A stretch of DNA of 30,796 bases, taken from assembly GCA_050700835.1 (NCBI GenBank), contig JBOHDX010000071.1, forward strand, positions 1-30,796. The letters are read 5' to 3'. This document shows, one piece after another, positions 1-6,350 of this stretch. Under the pieces are notes generated by a model. That model did no database searches and was not told where the DNA came from. It was given only the letters and a program-made list of their open reading frames with translations. Source of the stretch: JBOHDX01 sp050700835 (GTDB lineage Bacteria; Actinomycetota; Actinomycetes; Propionibacteriales; Nocardioidaceae). The translations under genes were made by a program, and so were the position numbers. The stretch's first letter is position 1; the number at the start of each line of letters is the position of its first letter.

Positions 1-30
1 CAGCTCCTGGTCGACGTCGACCAGGAGCTG
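1..30. repeat. Perfect 30-bp palindrome at the window start
   Basis: Bases 1-15 are the exact reverse complement of bases 16-30, with no spacer. It lies inside the lhr reading frame and keeps it open. A spacerless 30-bp palindrome exactly at a sequence end is typical of a contig that stops or folds back in the assembly graph, but it could be real. Confidence 0.85.
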
Positions 31-1041
31 GGGGCCGTGCACGAGCAGATCCTGGAGGCACTGAACGCCGGCGGCGCCTATTTCTTCCGGCAGCTGTCCG
101 ACGCGATCGGCTCGACCGATGACCGGCAGCTGCACGCGGCACTGTGGGATCTGGTGTGGGCCGGCCGTCTCACGAACGACACCCTAGGCCCGCTGCGTAC
201 CCTCACCCGATCGGGCCGGTCCGCACACCGCGCCCGAGTGCCGACGCCGCGTGGTCGTAGCGCGCGGCGCTCGGGGCTGGGCCGGGCCTCAACCGGTCGC
301 GCACCGCTGCCCAGTCGTATGCCCAGTCGTATGCCCAGTCGTACCGGCCCGGCCACCGCAGCGGGCCGGTGGTCGCTGCTGCCGGTGCGCGACACCGATC
401 CCACCCGACGGGCCACCGCCACGGCAGAGCTGCTGCTGGGACGGCACGGCGTAGTCACCCGTGGGGCGGTCGCCGCCGAACGGATCGTCGGCGGCTTCGC
501 CGGTGTCTACAAGGTGCTGACCGCCTTCGAGGACGCGGGTCGGTGCCGCCGCGGTTACTTCGTCGGCGCGCTCGGCGCTGCCCAGTTCGGTACGAGCGGC
601 TCCGTGGACCGGCTGCGGACGTTCGCCCGGGCCGAGGACCCGCCGGCCAAGTCACCGGCGGTGGTCACGCTGGCCGCGACCGACCCGGCCAACCCGTACG
701 GCGCCGCGCTTGCGTGGCCGGACCGCCCGGACCCGTCGTCGCCGACCGCGTCGGCTGGCCACCGGCCTGGGCGCAAGGCAGGCGCGTTGGTGGTGCTCGT
801 GGAGGGCGCGTTGACGCTCTACGTCGAGCGAGGGGGGCGCACACTGCTGACGTTCACCGACGACGCGCAGACCCTGCGCCCGGCAGCCGATGCGCTGGCT
901 GCGGCCGTACGCGCAGGCGCGCTGGGCAAGCTGACGGTCGAGCGGGTCGACGGTGCCGACGTGCGGGCGAGTGCGCTCGCCCAGGCACTGGCCGATGCCG
1001 GATTCCACGCCACCCCACGCGGGCTGCGTCTGCGTTCCTGA
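1..1041 (+). CDS. lhr: Lhr-type ATP-dependent helicase, C-terminal part (5' truncated by window)
   Basis: The frame is open from base 1 and ends at a TGA at 1039-1041, so only about the last 346 residues of a large protein are seen; the helicase motifs lie outside the window. The visible part resembles the C-terminal region of bacterial Lhr, a large SF2 3'-5' DNA helicase implicated in DNA repair. Segments that fit are the winged-helix-like LWDLVWAGRLTNDTLGPLR stretch, the RWSLLPV segment, the LLGRHGVVTRGAVAAE stretch, and the final ALAQALADAGFHATPRGLRLR tail. A low-complexity Arg/Pro/Ser linker near 200-350 contains a 12-bp in-frame tandem repeat. In many actinobacteria a Nei/Fpg DNA glycosylase follows lhr; here no gene follows on this strand before clgR. 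The first 30 bases are a perfect palindrome, so residues 1-5 may be an assembly fold-back. Confidence 0.8.
   Translation, partial: QLLVDVDQELGAVHEQILEALNAGGAYFFRQLSDAIGSTDDRQLHAALWDLVWAGRLTNDTLGPLRTLTRSGRSAHRARVPTPRGRSARRSGLGRASTGRAPLPSRMPSRMPSRTGPATAAGRWSLLPVRDTDPTRRATATAELLLGRHGVVTRGAVAAERIVGGFAGVYKVLTAFEDAGRCRRGYFVGALGAAQFGTSGSVDRLRTFARAEDPPAKSPAVVTLAATDPANPYGAALAWPDRPDPSSPTASAGHRPGRKAGALVVLVEGALTLYVERGGRTLLTFTDDAQTLRPAADALAAAVRAGALGKLTVERVDGADVRASALAQALADAGFHATPRGLRLRS
309..344 (+). repeat. 12-bp tandem repeat x3 inside lhr
   Basis: Three units of GCCCAGTCGTAT (last base differs in the third) at 309-320, 321-332 and 333-344. The repeat is in frame and encodes PSRM-PSRM-PSRT in a low-complexity linker of the helicase, so gain or loss of units would not break the gene. 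Confidence 0.9.
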
Positions 1042-1121
1042 CCGGCGCGGGCGCGACCCCGCGGGGGCCTGGGTCCGATCGGGATGGGACCCGGTTCTGG
1101 CTTATGGTGGGCGCGCCCCCC

Positions 1122-1191
1122 GCTTCACCCGCCAGCGGTACCAATCCGCGCCCGATATGCCCGATTCCGCGGTACCTTCGGCGTGTGAAGC
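1122..1191. repeat. 70-bp palindromic element, copy 1 (family B)
   Basis: The ends are GCTTCACCCGCC and GGCGTGTGAAGC, an inverted pair with one mismatch. Inside are two GGTACC boxes (1137-1142 and 1171-1176) and a core GCCCGATATGCCC at 1150-1162. Length, boxes and core match the copies at 18012-18081 and (reverse orientation) 27539-27608. It lies between convergent lhr and clgR, so a bidirectional terminator is possible, but there is no T-tract. Confidence 0.85.
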
Positions 1192-1239
1192 CGGGAGACG
1201 GTCGCCGATAGCGCGAGCCGGGCGGGGCTGTGGTCAGGC

Positions 1240-1367
1240 AGCAGCGACGTCGCACGTCAGCAGCGGTGACGTCACGCGTAGCAGCGCCGACGTCACGCGT
1301 AGCAGCGCCGACGTCACGCGTCGGCCAGCGGTGACATCAAGTGTCGACCAGCGGTGACGTCGAGTGT
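1240..1367. repeat. Tandem array downstream of clgR (21-bp then 23-bp units)
   Basis: A partial unit at 1240-1258 is followed by 21-bp units at 1259-1279, 1280-1300 and 1301-1321 (type AGCAGCGCCGACGTCACGCG plus T), then two 23-bp variants at 1322-1344 and 1345-1367. Each unit contains GACGTCA or a close variant; the first full unit has the palindrome GTGACGTCAC. The array ends on the first base of the clgR stop codon. Together with the 70-bp palindrome it fills most of the 325-bp lhr-clgR gap; I see no gene there. Confidence 0.85.
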
Positions 1368-1708
1368 CAGGCCGCGGCGACGACGTCGGTGTCGACGCGC
1401 ACCGGAAGTGGCACTGCGGCCAGTCCACCCGCGGCCAGGCCCGTGGCAAGGGGAGTGTCGACTCCAGCCGCTCGCTCGTGCACGGCCATCCGCTCGCTGA
1501 CCTCGGACAGCACCCGTGACATCGGCACCTCCAGGGCCTCGCAGATCGCGGCGAGCAGCTCGGAGCTGGCCTCCTTCTGACCTCGCTCGACCTCGGAGAT
1601 GTAGCCCAGGCTGACGCGCGCGTCCGCGGACACTTGCCGCAGGGTCCGGCCCTGGCGCATGCGCTGGCCGCGCAGCACCTCACCGATCAGTGTGCGCAAC
1701 GCGATCAT
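1367..1708 (-). CDS. clgR: ClgR-type XRE-family transcriptional activator
   Basis: A 113-residue protein with an XRE helix-turn-helix over about residues 8-66. The stretch with GRTLRQVSADARVSLGYIS and EVERGQKEASSELL is the hallmark of ClgR, the actinobacterial activator of Clp protease and related proteostasis genes. Its place after pgsA and cinA is the conserved actinobacterial context. The reading frame stays open upstream to 1816, but ATG at 1708 is preceded by GGAGG with 8 bases of spacing, and the protein then starts just before the conserved domain. The protein ends in VVAAA; C-terminal alanines act as a ClpP degradation signal in Streptomyces ClgR, so autoregulated turnover is plausible. 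The 151 bp between this start and the cinA stop hold its promoter; I could not pick a convincing -35/-10 there. Confidence 0.92.
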   Translation of the reverse strand: MIALRTLIGEVLRGQRMRQGRTLRQVSADARVSLGYISEVERGQKEASSELLAAICEALEVPMSRVLSEVSERMAVHERAAGVDTPLATGLAAGGLAAVPLPVRVDTDVVAAA

Positions 1709-1859
1709 GGACTGCACCTCCACTCGGTACGCCTCGTCGGTCGGCGCCAGTGGCCCACCCACGGGCGCCCGTGACGGCAACGGTACCCCGGCGGCAGGCC
1801 GCAGGGGGTCCAACACTGCCGATCCGGGATTGCTTCCATCGCCCGGCGACCCCGCACCG

Positions 1860-2408
1860 TCACGTCGTCAGCCTAGGCAGGAGCACCGACAAGGCCTGCG
1901 CCACCGTCTCCGCCCTGATACGGGCGCGGTCCCCGGACAACGACAGGGCCGTCGCGGACACCCCGTCAGGGCCGGCGACCGCCACGAACACCGTGCCCAC
2001 GTCCTTGCCCTCCGACCGGTCGGGACCGGCGACTCCCGTCGTGCTGACCCCCCAGGTGGCGTCGAACCGGTCCCGCGCCGCGACAGCCATGGCCGCCGCG
2101 GTCTCCGCCGCCACCGTGCCGTGCCGCTCGACGACCCCGCCGTCCACACCGAGCACCGAGACCTTGACGTCCGCCGCGTACGCCACGACGCCGCCGCGTA
2201 CCACCTCGGACGCGCCGGGCACGCAGATCAGCGCGGAGCACAACAGGCCCCCGGTGAGCGACTCGGCGGTGGCGACCGTGCCCCCACCCCTGCGGAGTGT
2301 GTCAACGACAGCGGCGGCCACAGGCGCGGCCACAGGGTCGGACAGAGGGTCGGACAGAGGGTCGGACAGAGGGTCGGACACAGGGTCGGACACAGAGCCG
2401 GCGGTCAC
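1860..2408 (-). CDS. cinA: CinA C-terminal-domain protein (nicotinamide-nucleotide amidohydrolase PncC)
   Basis: A 182-residue, single-domain CinA_C protein. This family deamidates NMN to nicotinate mononucleotide in pyridine nucleotide salvage. The conserved ATAESLTGGLL loop is at about residues 47-56, followed by GGVVAYAADVKVSVLGV and STTGVAGP. The N-terminal competence/ADP-ribose pyrophosphatase domain of full CinA is absent, as is usual for stand-alone PncC. The GTG start at 2408 overlaps the pgsA stop (GTGA), so translation is probably coupled; the open frame upstream into pgsA is an antisense-like extension. Residues 6-25 are an unusual SDPV/SDPL repeat from a 12-bp tandem repeat, added in front of the normal fold. 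Confidence 0.9.
   Translation of the reverse strand: MTAGSVSDPVSDPLSDPLSDPLSDPVAAPVAAAVVDTLRRGGGTVATAESLTGGLLCSALICVPGASEVVRGGVVAYAADVKVSVLGVDGGVVERHGTVAAETAAAMAVAARDRFDATWGVSTTGVAGPDRSEGKDVGTVFVAVAGPDGVSATALSLSGDRARIRAETVAQALSVLLPRLTT
2335..2394 (-). repeat. 12-bp tandem repeat x5 in the 5' end of cinA
   Basis: Five contiguous units of GGGTCGGACAGA or GGGTCGGACACA (plus strand) at 2335-2394. On the coding strand they encode an SDPL/SDPV repeat near the CinA N-terminus. The units are nearly identical and in frame, suggesting recent slippage. Confidence 0.92.
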
Positions 2409-2989
2409 GCCTGGGCGTCCTTGCGGCGCAGGGCCAGGGCGCGGAACACGTAGTCGACGCCGGTGACGACCGTCACGACGACGGCAACGGCCATCACCGC
2501 CTCGGCGACGTCGTGCAACCACCATGGCAACGGCAGGACGTACGCCCCCAGGGCCAGGCTCTGCAGCCCGGTCTTGAACTTGCCTCCGCGGCTTGCGGGG
2601 ATCACGCCGTACCTGATCACCCAGAACCGCAGGGCGGTGACGCCCCACTCCCGCACGAGCACCACGATCGTGACCCACCAGGCGAGCTCACCGAGGATCG
2701 ACAACCCGATGAACGCCATGCCGGTCAGCGCCTTGTCGGCGATCGGGTCGACCAGCTTGCCCACGTCCGTCACAAGGTTGCGCCGGCGAGCGATGTCACC
2801 GTCGATCCGGTCGGTGAAGGCGGCCACGGCGAAGACGACGAAGGCAGCAATGCGCAGGACGTCCGAGTCGCCGCCGTCCTCGAGCAGCAGCCACCCGAAG
2901 ATCGGAACCAGAAGCAGGCGCAGCAGCGTCAGCCCGTTGGCGATGTTGAAGTTGCTCGGGGCGGAGTCAGTGGTGGGATCGGAGCCCAT
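2405..2989 (-). CDS. pgsA: CDP-alcohol phosphatidyltransferase (PgsA family)
   Basis: A 194-residue integral membrane enzyme that exchanges CMP of CDP-diacylglycerol for an alcohol, here most likely glycerol 3-phosphate, giving phosphatidylglycerol phosphate. The complete family signature is present: D60, D63, G64, A67, R68, G77, D81 and D85. Several hydrophobic segments fit the usual six-helix fold, for example about residues 20-36, 45-58, 88-112 and 160-180. The ATG at 2989 lies 6 bases past the rimO stop, and the stop overlaps the cinA start. This ftsK-rimO-pgsA-cinA-clgR order is conserved in actinobacteria. The family includes inositol and synthase variants, so the alcohol is inferred from context. 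Confidence 0.92.
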   Translation of the reverse strand: MGSDPTTDSAPSNFNIANGLTLLRLLLVPIFGWLLLEDGGDSDVLRIAAFVVFAVAAFTDRIDGDIARRRNLVTDVGKLVDPIADKALTGMAFIGLSILGELAWWVTIVVLVREWGVTALRFWVIRYGVIPASRGGKFKTGLQSLALGAYVLPLPWWLHDVAEAVMAVAVVVTVVTGVDYVFRALALRRKDAQA

Positions 2990-2995
2990 GTCGGG

Positions 2996-4468
2996 TCAGA
3001 CCGCCACAGACGCGTCGTGGTCGGCAACCAGGTCGACGCCGTCGCTGCCGGTGACCCGGCCGCGCACGAGATCGCCTACCGCCACCGAGTGCGGCAGACC
3101 GGTGACGAGGGTGGTGCCGTCGACGTCCGGCCCCTGGTGCGCCGCACGACCGTGTGCCCCGTCGTCGTCAACGCGTTCGACGAGTACGTCCACGACCTCG
3201 CCGTGTCGTTGCTCGGCGCGTTGGCTGACCAGCTCGTCGGCTAGTCCGGCGACCTGCTCGACCCTCGCCCGGATCTCATCCGCGGCCAGCTTGCCCGGCA
3301 GGGCGGCCGCTTCGGTGCCGTCCTCGTCGGAGTAACCGAAGACCCCGATCGCGTCCAGTCCGGCCGCGGACAGGAAGTCGAGCAGCGTCGCGACGTCGCT
3401 CTCGGTCTCGCCCGGGAAGCCCACGATGACGTTGCTGCGTACACCGGCGGTCGGGGCAAGGGCACGGACGGACATGACCAGGTCGAGGAAGCGCTCGGCA
3501 TCACCGAACCGTCGCATCCACCGCAGCACCGGGGCGGACGCGTGCTGGAAGGACAGGTCGAAGTACGGCACCACGCCGGGGGTCGACGTCATCGCCTCGA
3601 CCAGGCTCGGCCTCGTCTCGGCCGGCTGGAGGTACGACAGGCGGACGCGCTCGATGCCGTCCACCGCCGCCAATGCGGGGAGCAGCGACTCCATCAGCCG
3701 CACGTCGCCGAGGTCTTTGCCGTAGGACGTGGAGTTCTCGCTGACGCCGAACAGCTCGCGTACGCCCTGCGAGGCGAGCCACCGTGCGTCGGTGAGCACA
3801 TCGGCCGGGCGACGGGAGACGAACGATCCCCGGAAGGACGGGATCGCGCAGAACGTGCAGCGGCGGTCGCAACCGGATGCCAGCTTCAGCGGTGCTACCG
3901 GCGAGCTGCCGAGGCGTCTGCGCGCCGCTGGGGGGCCCGAAGCCGGGCGTACCCGCTCCGGGAGGTCGGGCTGCGCGACCCGGTGACCGGGCACGGGCCG
4001 GGTCGAGGCGCCGCGGTCGACCGGGGAGATCGGCAGCAGGGTGCGCCGGTCCCGCGGCACATGCGCGATATGCGGCGTGCCGGCGAGGATCGAAGTCAGA
4101 CGGCCGGCGATGTCGGGGTAGTCGTCGAACCCGAGCACGGCGTCGGCCTCGGGTAGCGAGGTGGCCAGATCTGTGCCGTAACGCTCGGCCAGGCAGCCGA
4201 CAGCGACCACCGCGCGGGTGGCCCCGTCGCCCTTGAGGTCGGCGGCGGCCAGCAGGGTGTCGATCGAGTCCTTCTTGGCGGCCTCGACGAAACCGCAGGT
4301 GTTGACGAGGACGGCACCGGCGTCGACCGGGTCCTCGACCAGACGGAAGCCGCCTTGCTCGAGCCTCGCGGCAAGCTCCTCCGAGTCGACCTCGTTGCGT
4401 GCGCACCCCAGCGTCACCAGCGCGACGCTGGTCGCGCCGGGGTCGGGGGGGACGGATCGGGGAGTCAT
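2996..4468 (-). CDS. rimO: Ribosomal protein S12 methylthiotransferase RimO
   Basis: A 490-residue radical-SAM enzyme that adds a methylthio group to the conserved Asp of ribosomal protein S12. The N-terminal UPF0004 domain has three cluster cysteines (C22 in LGCARNE, C58 in NTCGFVE, C92 in VGCLAE). The radical-SAM motif is C200-x3-C204-x2-C207 (SGCDRRCTFCAIPSFRG). Later GVSENSTSYGKDL, FDLSFQHAS and VIVGFPGET fit the barrel, and a C-terminal TRAM domain covers roughly the last 70 residues. RimO rather than MiaB is favoured by ENSTSYG and by the neighbours. An Arg/Pro-rich insertion of about 40 residues (150-190) sits between the two domains. ATG start at 4468; 133 bases separate it from the upstream gene. 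Confidence 0.93.
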   Translation of the reverse strand: MTPRSVPPDPGATSVALVTLGCARNEVDSEELAARLEQGGFRLVEDPVDAGAVLVNTCGFVEAAKKDSIDTLLAAADLKGDGATRAVVAVGCLAERYGTDLATSLPEADAVLGFDDYPDIAGRLTSILAGTPHIAHVPRDRRTLLPISPVDRGASTRPVPGHRVAQPDLPERVRPASGPPAARRRLGSSPVAPLKLASGCDRRCTFCAIPSFRGSFVSRRPADVLTDARWLASQGVRELFGVSENSTSYGKDLGDVRLMESLLPALAAVDGIERVRLSYLQPAETRPSLVEAMTSTPGVVPYFDLSFQHASAPVLRWMRRFGDAERFLDLVMSVRALAPTAGVRSNVIVGFPGETESDVATLLDFLSAAGLDAIGVFGYSDEDGTEAAALPGKLAADEIRARVEQVAGLADELVSQRAEQRHGEVVDVLVERVDDDGAHGRAAHQGPDVDGTTLVTGLPHSVAVGDLVRGRVTGSDGVDLVADHDASVAV

Positions 4469-4601
4469 GGCGGTGAGTCAGTCTAGGGCGCGCAGCTCGG
4501 CCGTACCGCGGCGCGGATGCCGCCGCCGATCTCCTGCGATCCGATAGGCTCTCGTGCGTTTCGAGGTGAGATGCCGGGTCGAACCCGGGCGATCCCGTCG
4601 G

Positions 4602-6350
4602 TCAGCGGCGGCCGAGCGACGCGACTGCGCGGTGCGGTCCCGGACCGAGCGGCCCGCGCTGCGTACCGTCCACGGCGGCGCTCACGGCGGCACCGTGGGC
4701 GGCCACGACTCTGACCGGCCCGGGCGCCGACCAGTGCCGACTCTGGCCGGCGCGGATCACACCGCGCCAGACCAGGCTCCCGTCGGCAGCCGTGACAACG
4801 ACCCGGCTGTCGGCGGTCGCGTGCAGGGTGACCGCCACGTCCCGACCCCCGCCGAGCCCGGCGAACCGGCCCGGATCGATCGGTGCGACGCCCGCGCGGG
4901 CGCCGGGGTGTCCAGTCGCGGGGAGTCCGGTGCCGCCCGACGTGGAGGTCATCACCCTGGCTACCCCCCAGAGGAGAGCCAGCACCAGCACGACGCCGAT
5001 CAACGCGGCCCAGTTGGGTCCCCCTCGCGCCAAGCGGACGGTAGACGACCGACCCTGGGCCAGCTCGGCCTCGAACACCTGCCGTGCGTTGATCGGCTCG
5101 GCGGCGAAGCTCCGGTCGTACACCGCGACCAGGTCGGTCCCGTCGATGCCAAGGGTGCGGGCAACGGCCCTCAGATGGCCACGTGCGTAGAAGTCTCCCC
5201 CGCAGGCACTGAAGTCGTCCGCCTCCATCGCCTCGATCACGTGCGGCCGGATCCGGGTACGTTCGGCCAGGGCGTCGACGTCGAGACGGAGCCGCTGGCG
5301 TGCCATGGCCAGGGTGTCGCCGATCAGCCGCGGCGCCGGTTCGACGGGTTCCTGCATGGGCTCGGCCGCCGTGAGTTCGGCCGCCGTGGGTTCGGCCGCC
5401 GTGGGTTCGGCCGCCGGATCTGTCGAGATTCCGACCTGGGACTTGTCGAGGGGTGTGGCGATCTGCTCGATCACCAGGCCGACCCGGCCCTGCGTGCCGC
5501 GCAGCTCCTTGACCTCCGGCAGCTCGGCCGGGTCGCCTTGCAGCGCCAGCATCCCGAACGTCGCCGGCCCGTCCCGACGCACCTGGGCGCGGGTGGCGCG
5601 TCCGGCGGACGCCACTGGTGTGGTCACCGCCCGGGTGGCGCGGCGCAGCGCAGCCAGCTGAGGACGCGCCGGGATGAAGCTCGGTTGGTCCACGCCGCCT
5701 TCGTTGTCCACGCCTCCGGCCGCGCGAGCGACTGGCGCGTAGACTCCGTCGGGAGGTGGATCGGGCTCCGGCTCCGGTTCGCGCGGGGCGTCCCCGGGTG
5801 AACAGTCAGGCACGGGTTCATCGTCAAGGGCGGCCACATCGTCAGGCATCGGCCCAAGCTCAGGCGCCGCGGCGGCCAGGTCCGTTCGAACCTCTGCGCG
5901 CCCGTCGGCCAACGATTGCAGGGTCCCCGCCGGGTCGTCGGCAGAAGCCGCGGCCGCCAGACCCAGGGGCAGCATGAACGATCGGCCAGCTGTCCTGACC
6001 GTCAACGCGCCGTCGCGGAGCAACCCCCGTCTCGGCAGGATCACGAGCTCGTCGATCTCGGTCCAGGGCAGACCCACCCACGTGTGCCCACGCCGCAGCC
6101 GCAGGCCGTGCTCATCGGCCACCAGCAGGGGCGTACGGGCGAGCGCCCACGCGCGCAGGTTCGCAACGGCGACGACAGCGAGAACGGCAGCGACCAGCCA
6201 TCCCACCGTGCTGACGTTCGTGCCGCTCCGCCAGGCGTAGGCCACCGCAGTCGCGGTCGCCGCCAAGCCGACGAAGCCGAACAGCCCGCCCTGTCGTCGT
6301 ACCTCGAAGTTCGCCGCTGGCTCGGTCTGCGAAGGCGCCACGGGCCTCAC
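4602..6350 (-). CDS. RodZ-like membrane protein with N-terminal membrane/PH-like region
   Basis: 582 residues. From about 343 to 405 there is a HTH_25-type helix-turn-helix (IGDTLAMARQRLRLDVDALAERT...), then one transmembrane helix at about 449-467, then a beta-rich exported domain to the end. This is the RodZ/DUF4115 plan, linking cell-shape or division machinery to the membrane. In actinobacteria such a gene is commonly found between ftsK and rimO. The N-terminal third is different: two hydrophobic helices (about 22-40 and 49-66) and then a compact beta-rich stretch (about 73-150) resembling a bacterial PH-like domain, followed by an acidic, Pro-rich linker of some 180 residues. The GTG start overlaps the ftsK stop (GTGA). 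Domain limits are by eye; the PH-like call is tentative. Confidence 0.8.
   Translation of the reverse strand: MRPVAPSQTEPAANFEVRRQGGLFGFVGLAATATAVAYAWRSGTNVSTVGWLVAAVLAVVAVANLRAWALARTPLLVADEHGLRLRRGHTWVGLPWTEIDELVILPRRGLLRDGALTVRTAGRSFMLPLGLAAAASADDPAGTLQSLADGRAEVRTDLAAAAPELGPMPDDVAALDDEPVPDCSPGDAPREPEPEPDPPPDGVYAPVARAAGGVDNEGGVDQPSFIPARPQLAALRRATRAVTTPVASAGRATRAQVRRDGPATFGMLALQGDPAELPEVKELRGTQGRVGLVIEQIATPLDKSQVGISTDPAAEPTAAEPTAAELTAAEPMQEPVEPAPRLIGDTLAMARQRLRLDVDALAERTRIRPHVIEAMEADDFSACGGDFYARGHLRAVARTLGIDGTDLVAVYDRSFAAEPINARQVFEAELAQGRSSTVRLARGGPNWAALIGVVLVLALLWGVARVMTSTSGGTGLPATGHPGARAGVAPIDPGRFAGLGGGRDVAVTLHATADSRVVVTAADGSLVWRGVIRAGQSRHWSAPGPVRVVAAHGAAVSAAVDGTQRGPLGPGPHRAVASLGRR
5358..5417 (-). 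repeat. 15-bp tandem repeat x4 in the RodZ-like gene
   Basis: Four units of GGGTTCGGCCGCCGT type at 5358-5372, 5373-5387, 5388-5402 and 5403-5417, with few substitutions. On the coding strand they encode an AAEPT/AAEL repeat in the linker just before the helix-turn-helix domain. In frame, so unit number can vary without breaking the protein. Confidence 0.9.

Noticed and set aside
369..1211. Long open frames overlapping lhr in other frames and on the other strand
   Set aside because: They are Arg/Gly/Pro-rich shadow frames of high-G+C coding DNA without recognisable domains.
1200..1370. Regularly spaced repeats near clgR as a possible CRISPR array
   Set aside because: The units are directly adjacent with no unique spacers, and no cas genes are nearby; it is a plain tandem array.
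4573..4590. GGTTCGA-containing hairpin on the minus strand resembling a tRNA T-arm
   Set aside because: The stem closes as 5 bp around a 5-base loop rather than a 7-base T-loop, and no acceptor, D-arm or anticodon arm can be built around it.
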